A stretch of DNA of 64,000 nucleotides from GCA-2684655 sp045105235 (GTDB lineage: Bacteria > Planctomycetota > UBA1135 > UBA2386). The notes below the pieces were generated by a model that saw only the letters and a program-made list of their open reading frames with translations, made no database searches and was not told the DNA's origin. The stretch's first letter is position 1, and each line of letters begins with the position of its first letter. The DNA is taken from NCBI GenBank assembly GCA_045105235.1, contig JBGCDH010000010.1, forward strand, positions 39,876-103,875. Direction: 5' to 3'. The position numbers were made by a program, and so were the translations under genes. Positions 46,210-54,190 of the stretch are shown one piece after another.

Positions 46210-47042
46210 TTGCTCTTCTCCTCACCGTCTTCGTCGTTGCCCGCGGCCGCGGCCGCGACCGTCACGCCAAGCAGCGACGCCTTGAGCGTGCACGGCTCGC
46301 CAGGACGCGTGGGCTGCGTCTGCCGCCACGACTCCACCAGCAGCGTGCGACCTGACTCGCGGCACGACTCGAGGAACCGGAACAGCGTCTCGGCATCGGC
46401 CTGGACCTGAATCTGCACTCGCTCTTCGGACAAACGGTCCGAGACGTCCACGCTGTCACCCGCCCGACGGCGCCCGCGTCGCCTTGCCGGGCGTCGCCGG
46501 CCACGCTGCGAATCGACCTTGATCGAGTCGATCGCCACCAGGCCGGCGGCATCTTCGTCGCGTTCGAGCACCGCGTCGTGCGCCGCGAACAGGCGCGCGC
46601 GCACGGCGGCGACCATGTCGAGGCCGAACAGCCGCCGACGAATCTCGTCGACGCCGGAGGCCACATCCCATGCAACATCCCCGTCATCGACGGTCGCATC
46701 ACGCAGCGCACAGCCGTCCGCGATGGCGCGCTTGAGGTTGCGGCCGGTCAAGAACAGGTGCTGGTCGGCCGGCCCGCTCCACTTGCCGAAGGCGTCGGCG
46801 ACCTCGAACTGCAGCGCGCCCTCGAGGCGCTGGCGCTCCGCGCGCAGCTGTTCGCCTTCTTCGTCGGCGGCATCGAGCGCGGCGACGCCATAGCCCTCTT
46901 TGGGGCCCGGCCGCGGCATCTTGGTGTCCGCGGGGTTGTACATCGAACCAATCACGCCAGACGCGATCCACCAGATCAACCCGCCGATGGCGCAGCCGAT
47001 CAGCCACTGCTTGTTCTCTTGAACAAAAGCGCCGGCATCCAT
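46206..47042 (-). CDS. PilO/GspM-like inner-membrane protein
   Basis: A 278-residue protein with one N-terminal TM helix (WLIGCAIGGLIWWIASGVIG, residues 13-32). A helical segment (EEGEQLRAERQRLEGALQF) and a ferredoxin-like C-terminal region (RVQIQVQADAETLFRFLESC) follow, as in PilO/GspM. Between them is a very basic run (RGRRRPARRRGRRRAG). It ends 4 bp inside the TPR gene and starts one base inside the PilM-PilN stop. With PilM/N it would form the assembly platform. Confidence 0.75.
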   Translation of the reverse strand: MDAGAFVQENKQWLIGCAIGGLIWWIASGVIGSMYNPADTKMPRPGPKEGYGVAALDAADEEGEQLRAERQRLEGALQFEVADAFGKWSGPADQHLFLTGRNLKRAIADGCALRDATVDDGDVAWDVASGVDEIRRRLFGLDMVAAVRARLFAAHDAVLERDEDAAGLVAIDSIKVDSQRGRRRPARRRGRRRAGDSVDVSDRLSEERVQIQVQADAETLFRFLESCRESGRTLLVESWRQTQPTRPGEPCTLKASLLGVTVAAAAAGNDEDGEEKSK

Positions 47043-48667
47043 TACTTGCCCTCCAGGTCGATGTAGAGCGTCACGCGCTTGTTGTTGTCGCTGTTGCTCT
47101 GCTTGCTGTCTTGCATGGTTACCGCACCGATGGCGCCCATTTCGGCGTCCTGCTCGAGCGCCTTGCTAAACTCCAGCAGCACGCGGCTCGGATCGACGCC
47201 GTTGAGTTCTTTCGCAGCCATTTCGAGCACGACCTGCTGCGTTGCTTGCTGCCCCTGTGGTCGCCCGCGCCTACCGGCACGGCCAAACTCGATCTTCTCG
47301 ACCCACAGCTGAGGCTGCAGGTGCTTGCCAATGGCGCGCTGCACGCGCAACAGGCCGTGCAGCGGTCGCGCCTTGGCCTGCAGGTTGGCGGCAATCGCCC
47401 GCTCCACGCCGTTTTCTTCGATCACCGCGACGGCGTCATCGTTGGTGCCGGTGCGACGCTGGATCTGGGCTGTCGCCGCGCTGACGGCCTTTTGCTTGGC
47501 CGCGACGGCCTTCTTGCTGTGCTGCAGCTTGAGGAACAGCACGCCGACGACGATCAGCGCCGCCAGGATGTTGAAGATCGTGCGCTGCTGGAAGCGCTGC
47601 TTCTTCTTGACCGCTTCCGGCAGAATCTCGAGGGCGTAGAGCGTCTCGTCAAGTCGCCCAACGGCTAGGCCCAGCGCAATGACCGCCTCGTGCCGCATCT
47701 GCTGCAGCTGCTCGGCGTCCTCGGGCGGCAGCGCGCTCAGATCGAGGTTCTCGAACGGGTCAAACAGCTCGACCGGGCAACGCAGGTTCTCGCGAAGCAG
47801 GCTGCGCAGGCCGCGCAGGCGCGCGCCGCCGCCGCAGACCAGCACCTTGTCGAGGCGCAGGTCTTGGATCTTGGTCTGTGCCTTGCAGAACGACAGCGAA
47901 CTCTGGATCGCCGCCGGGATCGAGCCGGCCGCTCCGGCAGCGGCCATCGTGACCTTTTCGGCCTGACCGCTCTTGTAGTTGCCGCGCGACTGCGGATCGA
48001 GATCGAGCAGGTCCTTCTTGAGCACCTCGGCCTTGCGCGAGCTGACGTTGAAGTTGCCGGCGATCGCCTCGTCGAGTGACTTGCTGCCGCTCGTCAGGTT
48101 GCGCGCAAACAGCAGGTCGGTGCCGCGCACGATTGCGAGGTCGGTCGTCTCGTGGCCGACGTTGACGAGCGCCACCACGGCATCCGCTTCGACCGGGCCA
48201 CACTTGAGGTAGGCGTTGTAGAGCGCCGTGCAGTTGGGCACGAACGCGCTGACCGCGCCGCCTGCCGATTCGATGTCCCCCTGCAGCCGCTCGAGCGCAT
48301 CGTCTTTGGCGAGCGCCAGCAGCACCGTGTCGCTGCCCGATTCGTCTTCGATCGGCAGCAGGTTGTAGTCGGCGGACAGCGCGCCCCCCGACTGTTGGGC
48401 AAGATCCTCGATCTCAAGATCCATCAGGTTGCGCAGCTGCCAGTCGGGCGTCGGCGGCACCTGGGTGTAGCGCAGCGTCATGTCGCGGCCGGCGAGGCCG
48501 CAGGTGCTGTCCTTGAGCGGGATGCCCGCTTCGGCGAGCGAGACGGCGCTTTCTGCCCGCGGCAGCCCTGCGAAGCGCAGCACGCTGACGCCATGCTTGC
48601 CATCTTGGGCTACGAGCACCTTGGCGCTGTGGTTGCCGATATCGACGGCGGTTGCTTTGCTTGCCAT
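47042..48667 (-). CDS. PilM-PilN fusion (GspL-like assembly platform protein)
   Basis: A 541-residue protein. Residues 1-350 have the actin-like PilM fold (TAVDIGNHSAKVLVAQ, VALVNVGHETTDLAIVRGTD, VLVCGGGARLRGLRSLL). A TM helix at about 367-385 (TIFNILAALIVVGVLFLKL) is followed by a PilN-like periplasmic part (VQRAIGKHLQPQLWVEKIEF, ELNGVDPSRVLLEFSKAL). PilM and PilN are separate genes in type IV pilus systems and fused as GspL in type II systems, so this is closer to the latter. The cytoplasmic part would contact the secretion ATPase, whose gene is not in the window. Confidence 0.85.
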   Translation of the reverse strand: MASKATAVDIGNHSAKVLVAQDGKHGVSVLRFAGLPRAESAVSLAEAGIPLKDSTCGLAGRDMTLRYTQVPPTPDWQLRNLMDLEIEDLAQQSGGALSADYNLLPIEDESGSDTVLLALAKDDALERLQGDIESAGGAVSAFVPNCTALYNAYLKCGPVEADAVVALVNVGHETTDLAIVRGTDLLFARNLTSGSKSLDEAIAGNFNVSSRKAEVLKKDLLDLDPQSRGNYKSGQAEKVTMAAAGAAGSIPAAIQSSLSFCKAQTKIQDLRLDKVLVCGGGARLRGLRSLLRENLRCPVELFDPFENLDLSALPPEDAEQLQQMRHEAVIALGLAVGRLDETLYALEILPEAVKKKQRFQQRTIFNILAALIVVGVLFLKLQHSKKAVAAKQKAVSAATAQIQRRTGTNDDAVAVIEENGVERAIAANLQAKARPLHGLLRVQRAIGKHLQPQLWVEKIEFGRAGRRGRPQGQQATQQVVLEMAAKELNGVDPSRVLLEFSKALEQDAEMGAIGAVTMQDSKQSNSDNNKRVTLYIDLEGK

Positions 48668-48669
48668 GC

Positions 48670-50778
48670 TCAGTCCTGCTTCAGGTGCTCGTCCATGTAT
48701 GCGCGCACGATCTTGGCCAAGCCGGGCTTGGCGGCCGTCGCGAAGGCGTCCGAGAGCTCGGTCAGCCGCTCGCGCTGCGCCGTGTGCGTCGTGCGATCGA
48801 GAGCCGCGAGCCGCTCTTCGGCGGTGCCGCGCAGCTCGGCGATGCCCTCGATGCCCTTGAGGTTGCGCTCGCCGTAGAGCCCAACCAGCTCGTCGACGCC
48901 GGCACGCACGCGCTCAAAGCCGCCGCGCGTGTCAAAGAAGTCCGCCTGCTCCAAGCCCTGCTGCAGGCGGCGGAAGCGGGACGACTGCTCTTCGAGCAGG
49001 TCCGCCCGCAGCTGCTGCGCCGCGGCGAGCTCTTCCGAGTCCATCGGCACCGTGGCGACCAGTTCGCGCAGCGCGTCGAGCGCCGCGCCGGGCTGGCCAT
49101 CGCGCCGTGCCGCGCTGGCATCGCGCAGCAGCTTGGCAGCTGCCTGACGCTCCTGCCGGAAGCCGAACAGCAGCTTGGGCGCAGCGGCAGGCACCGTCAG
49201 GTAGTAGAGCCCCTCGCGCAATTCGCCGCGGCACTCGCTTTCGGCATCGAGCTCGATCTGGACGCGCGTCGCAAAGCTGCCGAGCAGGATGTGCTGAGCC
49301 GTGAACGTGGACGCTGCGGCCGCCGAAGCAAACCGCTTGTCTGCGCCCGCTGCCATCAAGCCGGCGGCAGCGTCGGCCGGCAGAACCAGCTGCAGGCCAG
49401 AGGCGCCGTCGAGGCCGTTGGCCGTCAGGGTTACTGCAGGGTCCGCCGCATCGATCGCGACGCTCGCGCCGAGATCGGAGAGCTCGCACAGGCCGTCGCG
49501 GTGCAGGCGTTCGAGCGGCGCCGGCGCGCTCGCCGGATGCATGCCAAACAGCGTCACCGGGGCGTCCATGTCCGTCGAGCGCACGGCAACCGAAGCGCCG
49601 TAGCCAAACACCGTTTGGCCGCCGCTTTCGAGCAGCTGATCGATGGCGTTGCTGTCGCCGCCCTCGACGACGGCAAGGTCGTCGACAATGGCTTCGCTGT
49701 CGTCGTTGGGCAGCACCGCCACGACTTCGACCTGCAGGCGATCGCAGCCAGAGGGCATCGTCGCCGTCGTCTGCAGCTCCTGCCACTCGCCGTCGTAAGC
49801 CGCCATCTGCGTGCCGCTACAGAAGCGGAACGGCGTGCCTTCCTTCGACGAGGTCGCGATCGTGCGCAACGCAATCTGCGCGTCGCCACGGGTGGTCACA
49901 AATGCCGAGACCGTCAGCGATCGCCCCGCAAAAACCTGCAGCGGTTCGCTGAGGCGCAGCACGGCATAGTTCGGTTCGCCGCTTGGTGTGCCGCTCGGTG
50001 TGCCGTTTGGTTCGTCGTTGGCTTGGCCGCCTCCCGGGTTCCCGGCCACGCTATCGCCGGCCGCTTCGCCGCCTTCGGCTGCCGCGGCGCGGAAAGCCGA
50101 CAGCGCCCCCTGGCCGGAATGGGCCTCGCCGCTGATCTGCCATGCCCGGCCAGCGGCACGAAGCTGCCAGCCCTCGATCTCTTCGGCCTCAAAGGAGCCG
50201 ATACCGTCCGCCAGCTTGTTGCCGCTGACGACGAGCGGCTTGATCTGCCGCGGCGCCGCTGCGCCCTCGCCGCCGCCCGCACCCGAGGACGCTGAGGCGG
50301 CCGCGCCGCCGCCGCCGGCCGAGGCACGACCCTGCCACCACCAGTAGCCGGCACCGCCGACAATCAGGAGCAGCAGGATGCCGAGCAGTCCGGCCGACGA
50401 GCCTCGTTTTTGCAGCCGGGAGGCGTCGAGCTTGCGCAGCGAAAACTCGCCATCCGGCTCGACCGCGCCGCCGCCGGCCGCAGCATCCGCATCTTGGAAG
50501 CGCACGCGCAGCCGCCCGACGGTGACGACATCTCCATCCGTAAGGACGACCTCGGTGACGCGCTTGCCGTCGAGGAAGGTCCCGTTGGTGGAACCGAGAT
50601 CCTTGAGGACGGGTCGGCCGTCCTCCGGAGTGATCTCACAGTGCACACCGGACGTTTTCTCGTCCGCTAACACGATGTCGTTAGCAGGCTTGCGACCGAT
50701 GCGAACCGGTGAAGCGCCCACCGGTATCACGTCGCCAGCCCGGTCGCCGTCGAGGATCTCGAGGACGTAATTGGCCAT
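48670..50778 (-). CDS. FHA-domain membrane protein with CBM-like periplasmic domain
   Basis: A 702-residue protein starting at ATG 50778 (MANYVLEILDGDRAGD). The FHA domain spans 1-95: VRIGRKPANDIVL, SGVHCEI and GSTNGT at 62-67, the phosphothreonine-binding pattern. A TM helix (LLGILLLLIVGGAGYWWW, about 131-148) follows. Beyond it, residues about 190-360 resemble a carbohydrate-binding jelly roll (IEGWQLRAAGRAWQISGEAH, GRSLTVSAFVTTRGDAQIAL, DRLQVEVVAVLPNDDSEAIV), with a linker of GTPS repeats coded by 12-bp repeats. The C-terminus is helical. As first gene of the pseudopilin operon it may tie fibre assembly to Ser/Thr kinase signalling. Confidence 0.82.
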   Translation of the reverse strand: MANYVLEILDGDRAGDVIPVGASPVRIGRKPANDIVLADEKTSGVHCEITPEDGRPVLKDLGSTNGTFLDGKRVTEVVLTDGDVVTVGRLRVRFQDADAAAGGGAVEPDGEFSLRKLDASRLQKRGSSAGLLGILLLLIVGGAGYWWWQGRASAGGGGAAASASSGAGGGEGAAAPRQIKPLVVSGNKLADGIGSFEAEEIEGWQLRAAGRAWQISGEAHSGQGALSAFRAAAAEGGEAAGDSVAGNPGGGQANDEPNGTPSGTPSGEPNYAVLRLSEPLQVFAGRSLTVSAFVTTRGDAQIALRTIATSSKEGTPFRFCSGTQMAAYDGEWQELQTTATMPSGCDRLQVEVVAVLPNDDSEAIVDDLAVVEGGDSNAIDQLLESGGQTVFGYGASVAVRSTDMDAPVTLFGMHPASAPAPLERLHRDGLCELSDLGASVAIDAADPAVTLTANGLDGASGLQLVLPADAAAGLMAAGADKRFASAAAASTFTAQHILLGSFATRVQIELDAESECRGELREGLYYLTVPAAAPKLLFGFRQERQAAAKLLRDASAARRDGQPGAALDALRELVATVPMDSEELAAAQQLRADLLEEQSSRFRRLQQGLEQADFFDTRGGFERVRAGVDELVGLYGERNLKGIEGIAELRGTAEERLAALDRTTHTAQRERLTELSDAFATAAKPGLAKIVRAYMDEHLKQD
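49979..50014. repeat. 12-bp tandem repeat (3 copies) in the FHA protein gene
   Basis: Copies ccgcttggtgtg, ccgctcggtgtg and ccgtttggttcg. In frame, they encode GTPS-type repeats in a linker. Confidence 0.7.
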
Positions 50779-50984
50779 TGGGAGTCTGGGTTGAGGGGTC
50801 GGAACGGCGCCGCGGCACCGCAACTGGCAGCGGGGCGACCACCAGTGTGTCCGGAGCCAGCGGCACCGAACCATCGCATCTCGGACCGCGTGGACTGCAC
50901 CGCCGGGACAGGACTGAAACAAACTACCCGCAGGACGCGACACCGCAAGGTACTGTCCAGTACGCGTTCGCATCGCTCGTTCCG
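50779..50984. promoter_or_regulatory. divergent promoter region between the pseudopilin operon and rsmE
   Basis: 206 bp between divergent ATGs. It must hold the promoter of the long minus-strand operon and of rsmE, but I see no strong -35/-10 pair or operator in it. The assignment rests on gene orientation. Confidence 0.4.
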
Positions 50985-51698
50985 ATGGCCAACCTCTACC
51001 TCGTCCCTGAAATCCCCGCCGCGGGCACCGTCTTGCTGGACGGCGACACCGCCCACCACCTGCTGCGCGTCCTGCGCGTGCGGCCCGGCGACCACGTCGA
51101 ACTCGGCGATGGCCGCGGCCGAATCGCCAGCGCGCGCGTCCTCGAGCTCGGTCGGCACGACCTGCGCGTTCGGCTGGCGGCGGCGCAGCACGTGGCTGCG
51201 ATCCGGCCCGCGCTGACCCTGGCCTTTGCTTGCCCGCGGCAAAACCGCGCCGACTGGCTGATCGAGCACGGCACCGAAGTAGGCGTCGCCTGCTTCCAGC
51301 CGCTGTGGACGGCCCGCAGCCGCCCCCAGAACCTTCGCCTCGAACGCTGGCAGAAGATCGCCGCAGCCGCAGCCGGCCAGTGTGCCCGCGCCTGGCTGCC
51401 CCAAATCGCCGAAGCCCAGGACCTGGAAGCGTGGCTCAGCTCAGAGCTTCCAGCCCGGCGCCTGCTCGCCGACGAATACGGCAGCACCGAGCTGGGCCTG
51501 CAAGGAGTCGACGACGCGACCACCCAGACGGCCGATACGGCTCTCCTCGTCGGCCCCGAAGGCGGCCTCAAGCCAGCCGAGCGCGACCGCGCGATCCAAC
51601 TCGGCTTCCAACCCATCCAGCTCGGCCCACACATCCTGCGCACCGAGACCGCCGCCCTGGTCGGCGCCGCGCTCGTGATCCGCCAAGGCAAGAGCTGA
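50985..51698 (+). CDS. rsmE: 16S rRNA m3U1498 methyltransferase
   Basis: A 237-residue SPOUT-family enzyme that methylates N3 of U1498 in 16S rRNA with SAM. Seen: an N-terminal PUA-like region (TAHHLLRVLRVRPGDHVELG), LIEHGTEVGVACFQPLW, and the C-terminal knot motifs LLVGPEGGLKPAERDRAI and LGPHILRTETAALVGAALV. ATG 50985 (MANLYLVPEIPAAG) is chosen over upstream in-frame sequence, which lacks family likeness. Convergent with the first of three secreted paralogues. Confidence 0.95.
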   Translation: MANLYLVPEIPAAGTVLLDGDTAHHLLRVLRVRPGDHVELGDGRGRIASARVLELGRHDLRVRLAAAQHVAAIRPALTLAFACPRQNRADWLIEHGTEVGVACFQPLWTARSRPQNLRLERWQKIAAAAAGQCARAWLPQIAEAQDLEAWLSSELPARRLLADEYGSTELGLQGVDDATTQTADTALLVGPEGGLKPAERDRAIQLGFQPIQLGPHILRTETAALVGAALVIRQGKS

Positions 51699-51806
51699 GC
51701 CGCAAGCGGGCCGGCCTGCAAAGCAGGCTCGCAGCGCCGGCAGTGGGCCAATTGCCCAACTCACCGCGGCCGCTGCTTCCCGCAAATGCCGGCGCCTGAA
51801 GATGCC

Positions 51807-51839
51807 TGATTGCATGCTGCCAAAGGCAGCATGCAATCA
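51807..51839. terminator. perfect 15-bp hairpin between convergent genes
   Basis: Left arm 51807-51821 (TGATTGCATGCTGCC), loop AAA, right arm 51825-51839, fully complementary. The minus-strand gene's TGA stop (51837-51839) lies within it. No T-run follows on either strand, so it may instead be an mRNA 3'-end stabiliser. Confidence 0.6.
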
Positions 51840-53927
51840 ATTCCCAACCGTCAGCCCAGCCGCGTTCGAGAACACAAAGCCGAAGGCGTTGGCCGCGCCA
51901 TCGTAGACAGCCCACTGGTAGAAGGCCGTCTGGCCGATCAAGTTGGTGTCGTTCGGCACAGCCAGCGTTGACGTTGCAACGCCCTGCGGATCGACCGCAG
52001 TCTGCAGCAGCACCTGAGGCGCAATCAGCAGATCACAGCCAGGGGCCCCTGGCAGCTGCAGCGGCAGCGGCGAGCCGTTGTAGCTCGTGCGGGACCACGA
52101 CCCCATCAACCATGCAACCGACGACGCGAGACCGTTCTCCAGACCGACGGCAACGCTCGAACCAACGAGCGGCTCCGTAGCGACGCTCAGCCCCGGCGCC
52201 GGGAACACCGGAGCCGTGATGCAGCGCACCGACCAGTTCGGACGCACGATCTTGAGCGACCAAGGCGCGCCGCTACCAGCGCGCTCGTAGGCCAGTCCGG
52301 CCGAGCCAGAGACCATGTCGTTGAGCACGATGTTCTGCGCGGTGTTGTCAAAGCCGATGTAGAACGCGCCATTGACGGTCGGCGGGTTGGCAAACGACGC
52401 CGTGTAGCTTCCCTGGGTCGCTCCGATGGTTGCCATCGTTGTCGCCAGAGGCGCGCCCGCAGGCTGACTGCCCGTTGCGGCAAACACGTAAGCCTGCACC
52501 TGAACCGGCGCGCCGGTCGTCGAGTTCGACAGCATCTCAAAGCTCTCGACCTGGCGTGGCGTGCTCGTGAAGGCACGGAAAACGTGCAGGTCAGACGAAG
52601 TCGAGCCGTTGAGCGTACCGCCGCCAACGTTGTATTCGGCGCAGTTCGGGATCGGCAGCTGAGTTGAACCAGGGCAGCCAGCACCGAAAAGCTCCACCGT
52701 GGCGATCGTCGAGCCGCCAGGAACCTGCGTTTCTACCGAGACAGACATTGCACCGGGGCCTGGACGCGCTTCGTCGATGTCACACATCGACGTGCCCGGC
52801 ACGAAATCGGCATCAAAGCCAAAGTTGTAGATGCTGTTCCACTCGAGCGGGTTGCTCTGCGTTGCGCTGAAGACCACCTCGTTGCCAACGCGCTGGGCAG
52901 ACCAGTCGTTGCCGCTGTCGTCGTCGATGTCGCCGAACGTAAAGTTCGTCGCGGTCGCCGTCGCATCGATCGGGATGCGCAGCGATGCACCACCACGGCT
53001 GTTGTCGACGTTGTGCACCGCATACTCGTAGTGGAACAGACCATTGCCGAGCGGCGTCACCTTGGAAGCGACGAAGAAGCGGCCGTCGTCGTTGCCGTTG
53101 CCGCCCGACTCAACAACGGCACCCGGCCAGCGCGACAGCACCGAGCCGTATTCTTGGCCTTCGGAGTTGTTGCCGAAGGACCACTGCGAGCCATTCCAGC
53201 TCGGGTTCATGCCGCGGTGCGCGAGGTTGTCGTCGCGGTTGGCGAGCGACTCGCCCTTGTGAATGAGCTGCAGCGCGTAGTAGTAGTCGGCGCCGGGCGT
53301 CAGCAGGTCGACTTCTTGCACCGTCACCCGGTGCTCAACGCTGTCGAAGATGTTTGAGTTGAGGCTGCGAACGCCGTCGGCGGCGGCGGGGTAGCCGGCC
53401 TGGTTCGGATCGCCGATGTCGAAGTAGCTGCCAACCGGATCCCATGTGCCCAGCCACGGATCGATTTCCACTGGCGGGCCGAGCCAAAAGCGCGATGCGT
53501 TGTTGCTCGGGCCGTAAGTGTCCGAGCAGTTGATGCCCATCAGCGAGCCGGTGCCCGGATCCTGACACGGACCGCACGAGCCATTGACGTTGATCGACGT
53601 GAACGCGTGCTTGCAGTAGCTCCAATCGTTGATCTGCTCGATGCGATCGTTGTGCACACGCAGCACGAGGAAGCCAAACATCGGGTGCTCCGGCTGCATC
53701 GCTGCGAACCACGGGATGTTGACCGAGCCCGGGTTGCACATGGTGTTGAGCATCGCCATGCCGGCTTCGCCGTTCGGGAAAGCCGGGCCGCGACGACCGT
53801 AGTAGGTCAGGTCATCGATGACCGTCAGTCGGCCATCGAGGCCAGCAACGACGTTGGACTGGGCGGCAAGGCCGGCAGCCATTGAGAGGACCAGGGTTGG
53901 CAGCGTGAATCGATGCATCGATCGCAT
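51837..53927 (-). CDS. secreted paralogue 1 of a tandem three-gene family
   Basis: A 696-residue exported protein with signal peptide (LPTLVLSMAAGLAAQS). Residues about 25-400 form the module shared by all three genes: LTYYGRRGPAFPNGEAG, MLNTMCNPGSVNIPWF, DPGTGSLMGINCSDTYG, YFDIGDPNQAGYPAAADG, NGNDDGRFFVASKV and PLEWNSIYNFGFDADF. Conserved Cys residues near 66, 105 and 120-135 suggest disulfides. A distinct middle part (about 410-600) follows, then a C-terminal cap with VPNDTNLIGQTAFYQW and FSNAAGLTVGN. It lacks recognisable enzyme motifs. Likely a surface or matrix protein. Confidence 0.8.
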   Translation of the reverse strand: MRSMHRFTLPTLVLSMAAGLAAQSNVVAGLDGRLTVIDDLTYYGRRGPAFPNGEAGMAMLNTMCNPGSVNIPWFAAMQPEHPMFGFLVLRVHNDRIEQINDWSYCKHAFTSINVNGSCGPCQDPGTGSLMGINCSDTYGPSNNASRFWLGPPVEIDPWLGTWDPVGSYFDIGDPNQAGYPAAADGVRSLNSNIFDSVEHRVTVQEVDLLTPGADYYYALQLIHKGESLANRDDNLAHRGMNPSWNGSQWSFGNNSEGQEYGSVLSRWPGAVVESGGNGNDDGRFFVASKVTPLGNGLFHYEYAVHNVDNSRGGASLRIPIDATATATNFTFGDIDDDSGNDWSAQRVGNEVVFSATQSNPLEWNSIYNFGFDADFVPGTSMCDIDEARPGPGAMSVSVETQVPGGSTIATVELFGAGCPGSTQLPIPNCAEYNVGGGTLNGSTSSDLHVFRAFTSTPRQVESFEMLSNSTTGAPVQVQAYVFAATGSQPAGAPLATTMATIGATQGSYTASFANPPTVNGAFYIGFDNTAQNIVLNDMVSGSAGLAYERAGSGAPWSLKIVRPNWSVRCITAPVFPAPGLSVATEPLVGSSVAVGLENGLASSVAWLMGSWSRTSYNGSPLPLQLPGAPGCDLLIAPQVLLQTAVDPQGVATSTLAVPNDTNLIGQTAFYQWAVYDGAANAFGFVFSNAAGLTVGN

Positions 53928-54114
53928 TCTCCGAATCTATGGGGCTTACAGAGGGGTGAGGTGGTTCCGAACGGCAGATGCTAACGGCCGCATGGCTCGC
54001 CACCAAGTGGCCCCCAGCTGGCCGTACGCGGCGATCTGCCCGATGTATCCCTGCTGTAACCAGTCTCGCGGCCCCGGCCAGCCGCCCCACGCCAGCGGCA
54101 CCCAAAACCCAAAG

Positions 54115-54142
54115 GCGCACGCTGGTCGAAACCAGCGTGCGC
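54115..54142 (-). terminator. 12-bp hairpin downstream of secreted paralogue 2
   Basis: GCGCACGCTGGT, loop CGAA, then the perfect complement. On the minus strand it is followed by CTTTGGGTTTTGGG, a partly T-rich tract. It lies 49 bp after the stop at 54191 and probably ends the transcript. The rest of the 53928-54190 spacer shows no ORF. Confidence 0.7.
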
Positions 54143-54190
54143 CCAGGGTCGGTGCAAGCTCGCCGCCGCAGTTGCGGCGAATAGCGTCGA

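Noticed and set aside
43618..46410. 930-residue plus-strand frame
   Set aside because: Antisense to the TPR gene; no recognisable domain.
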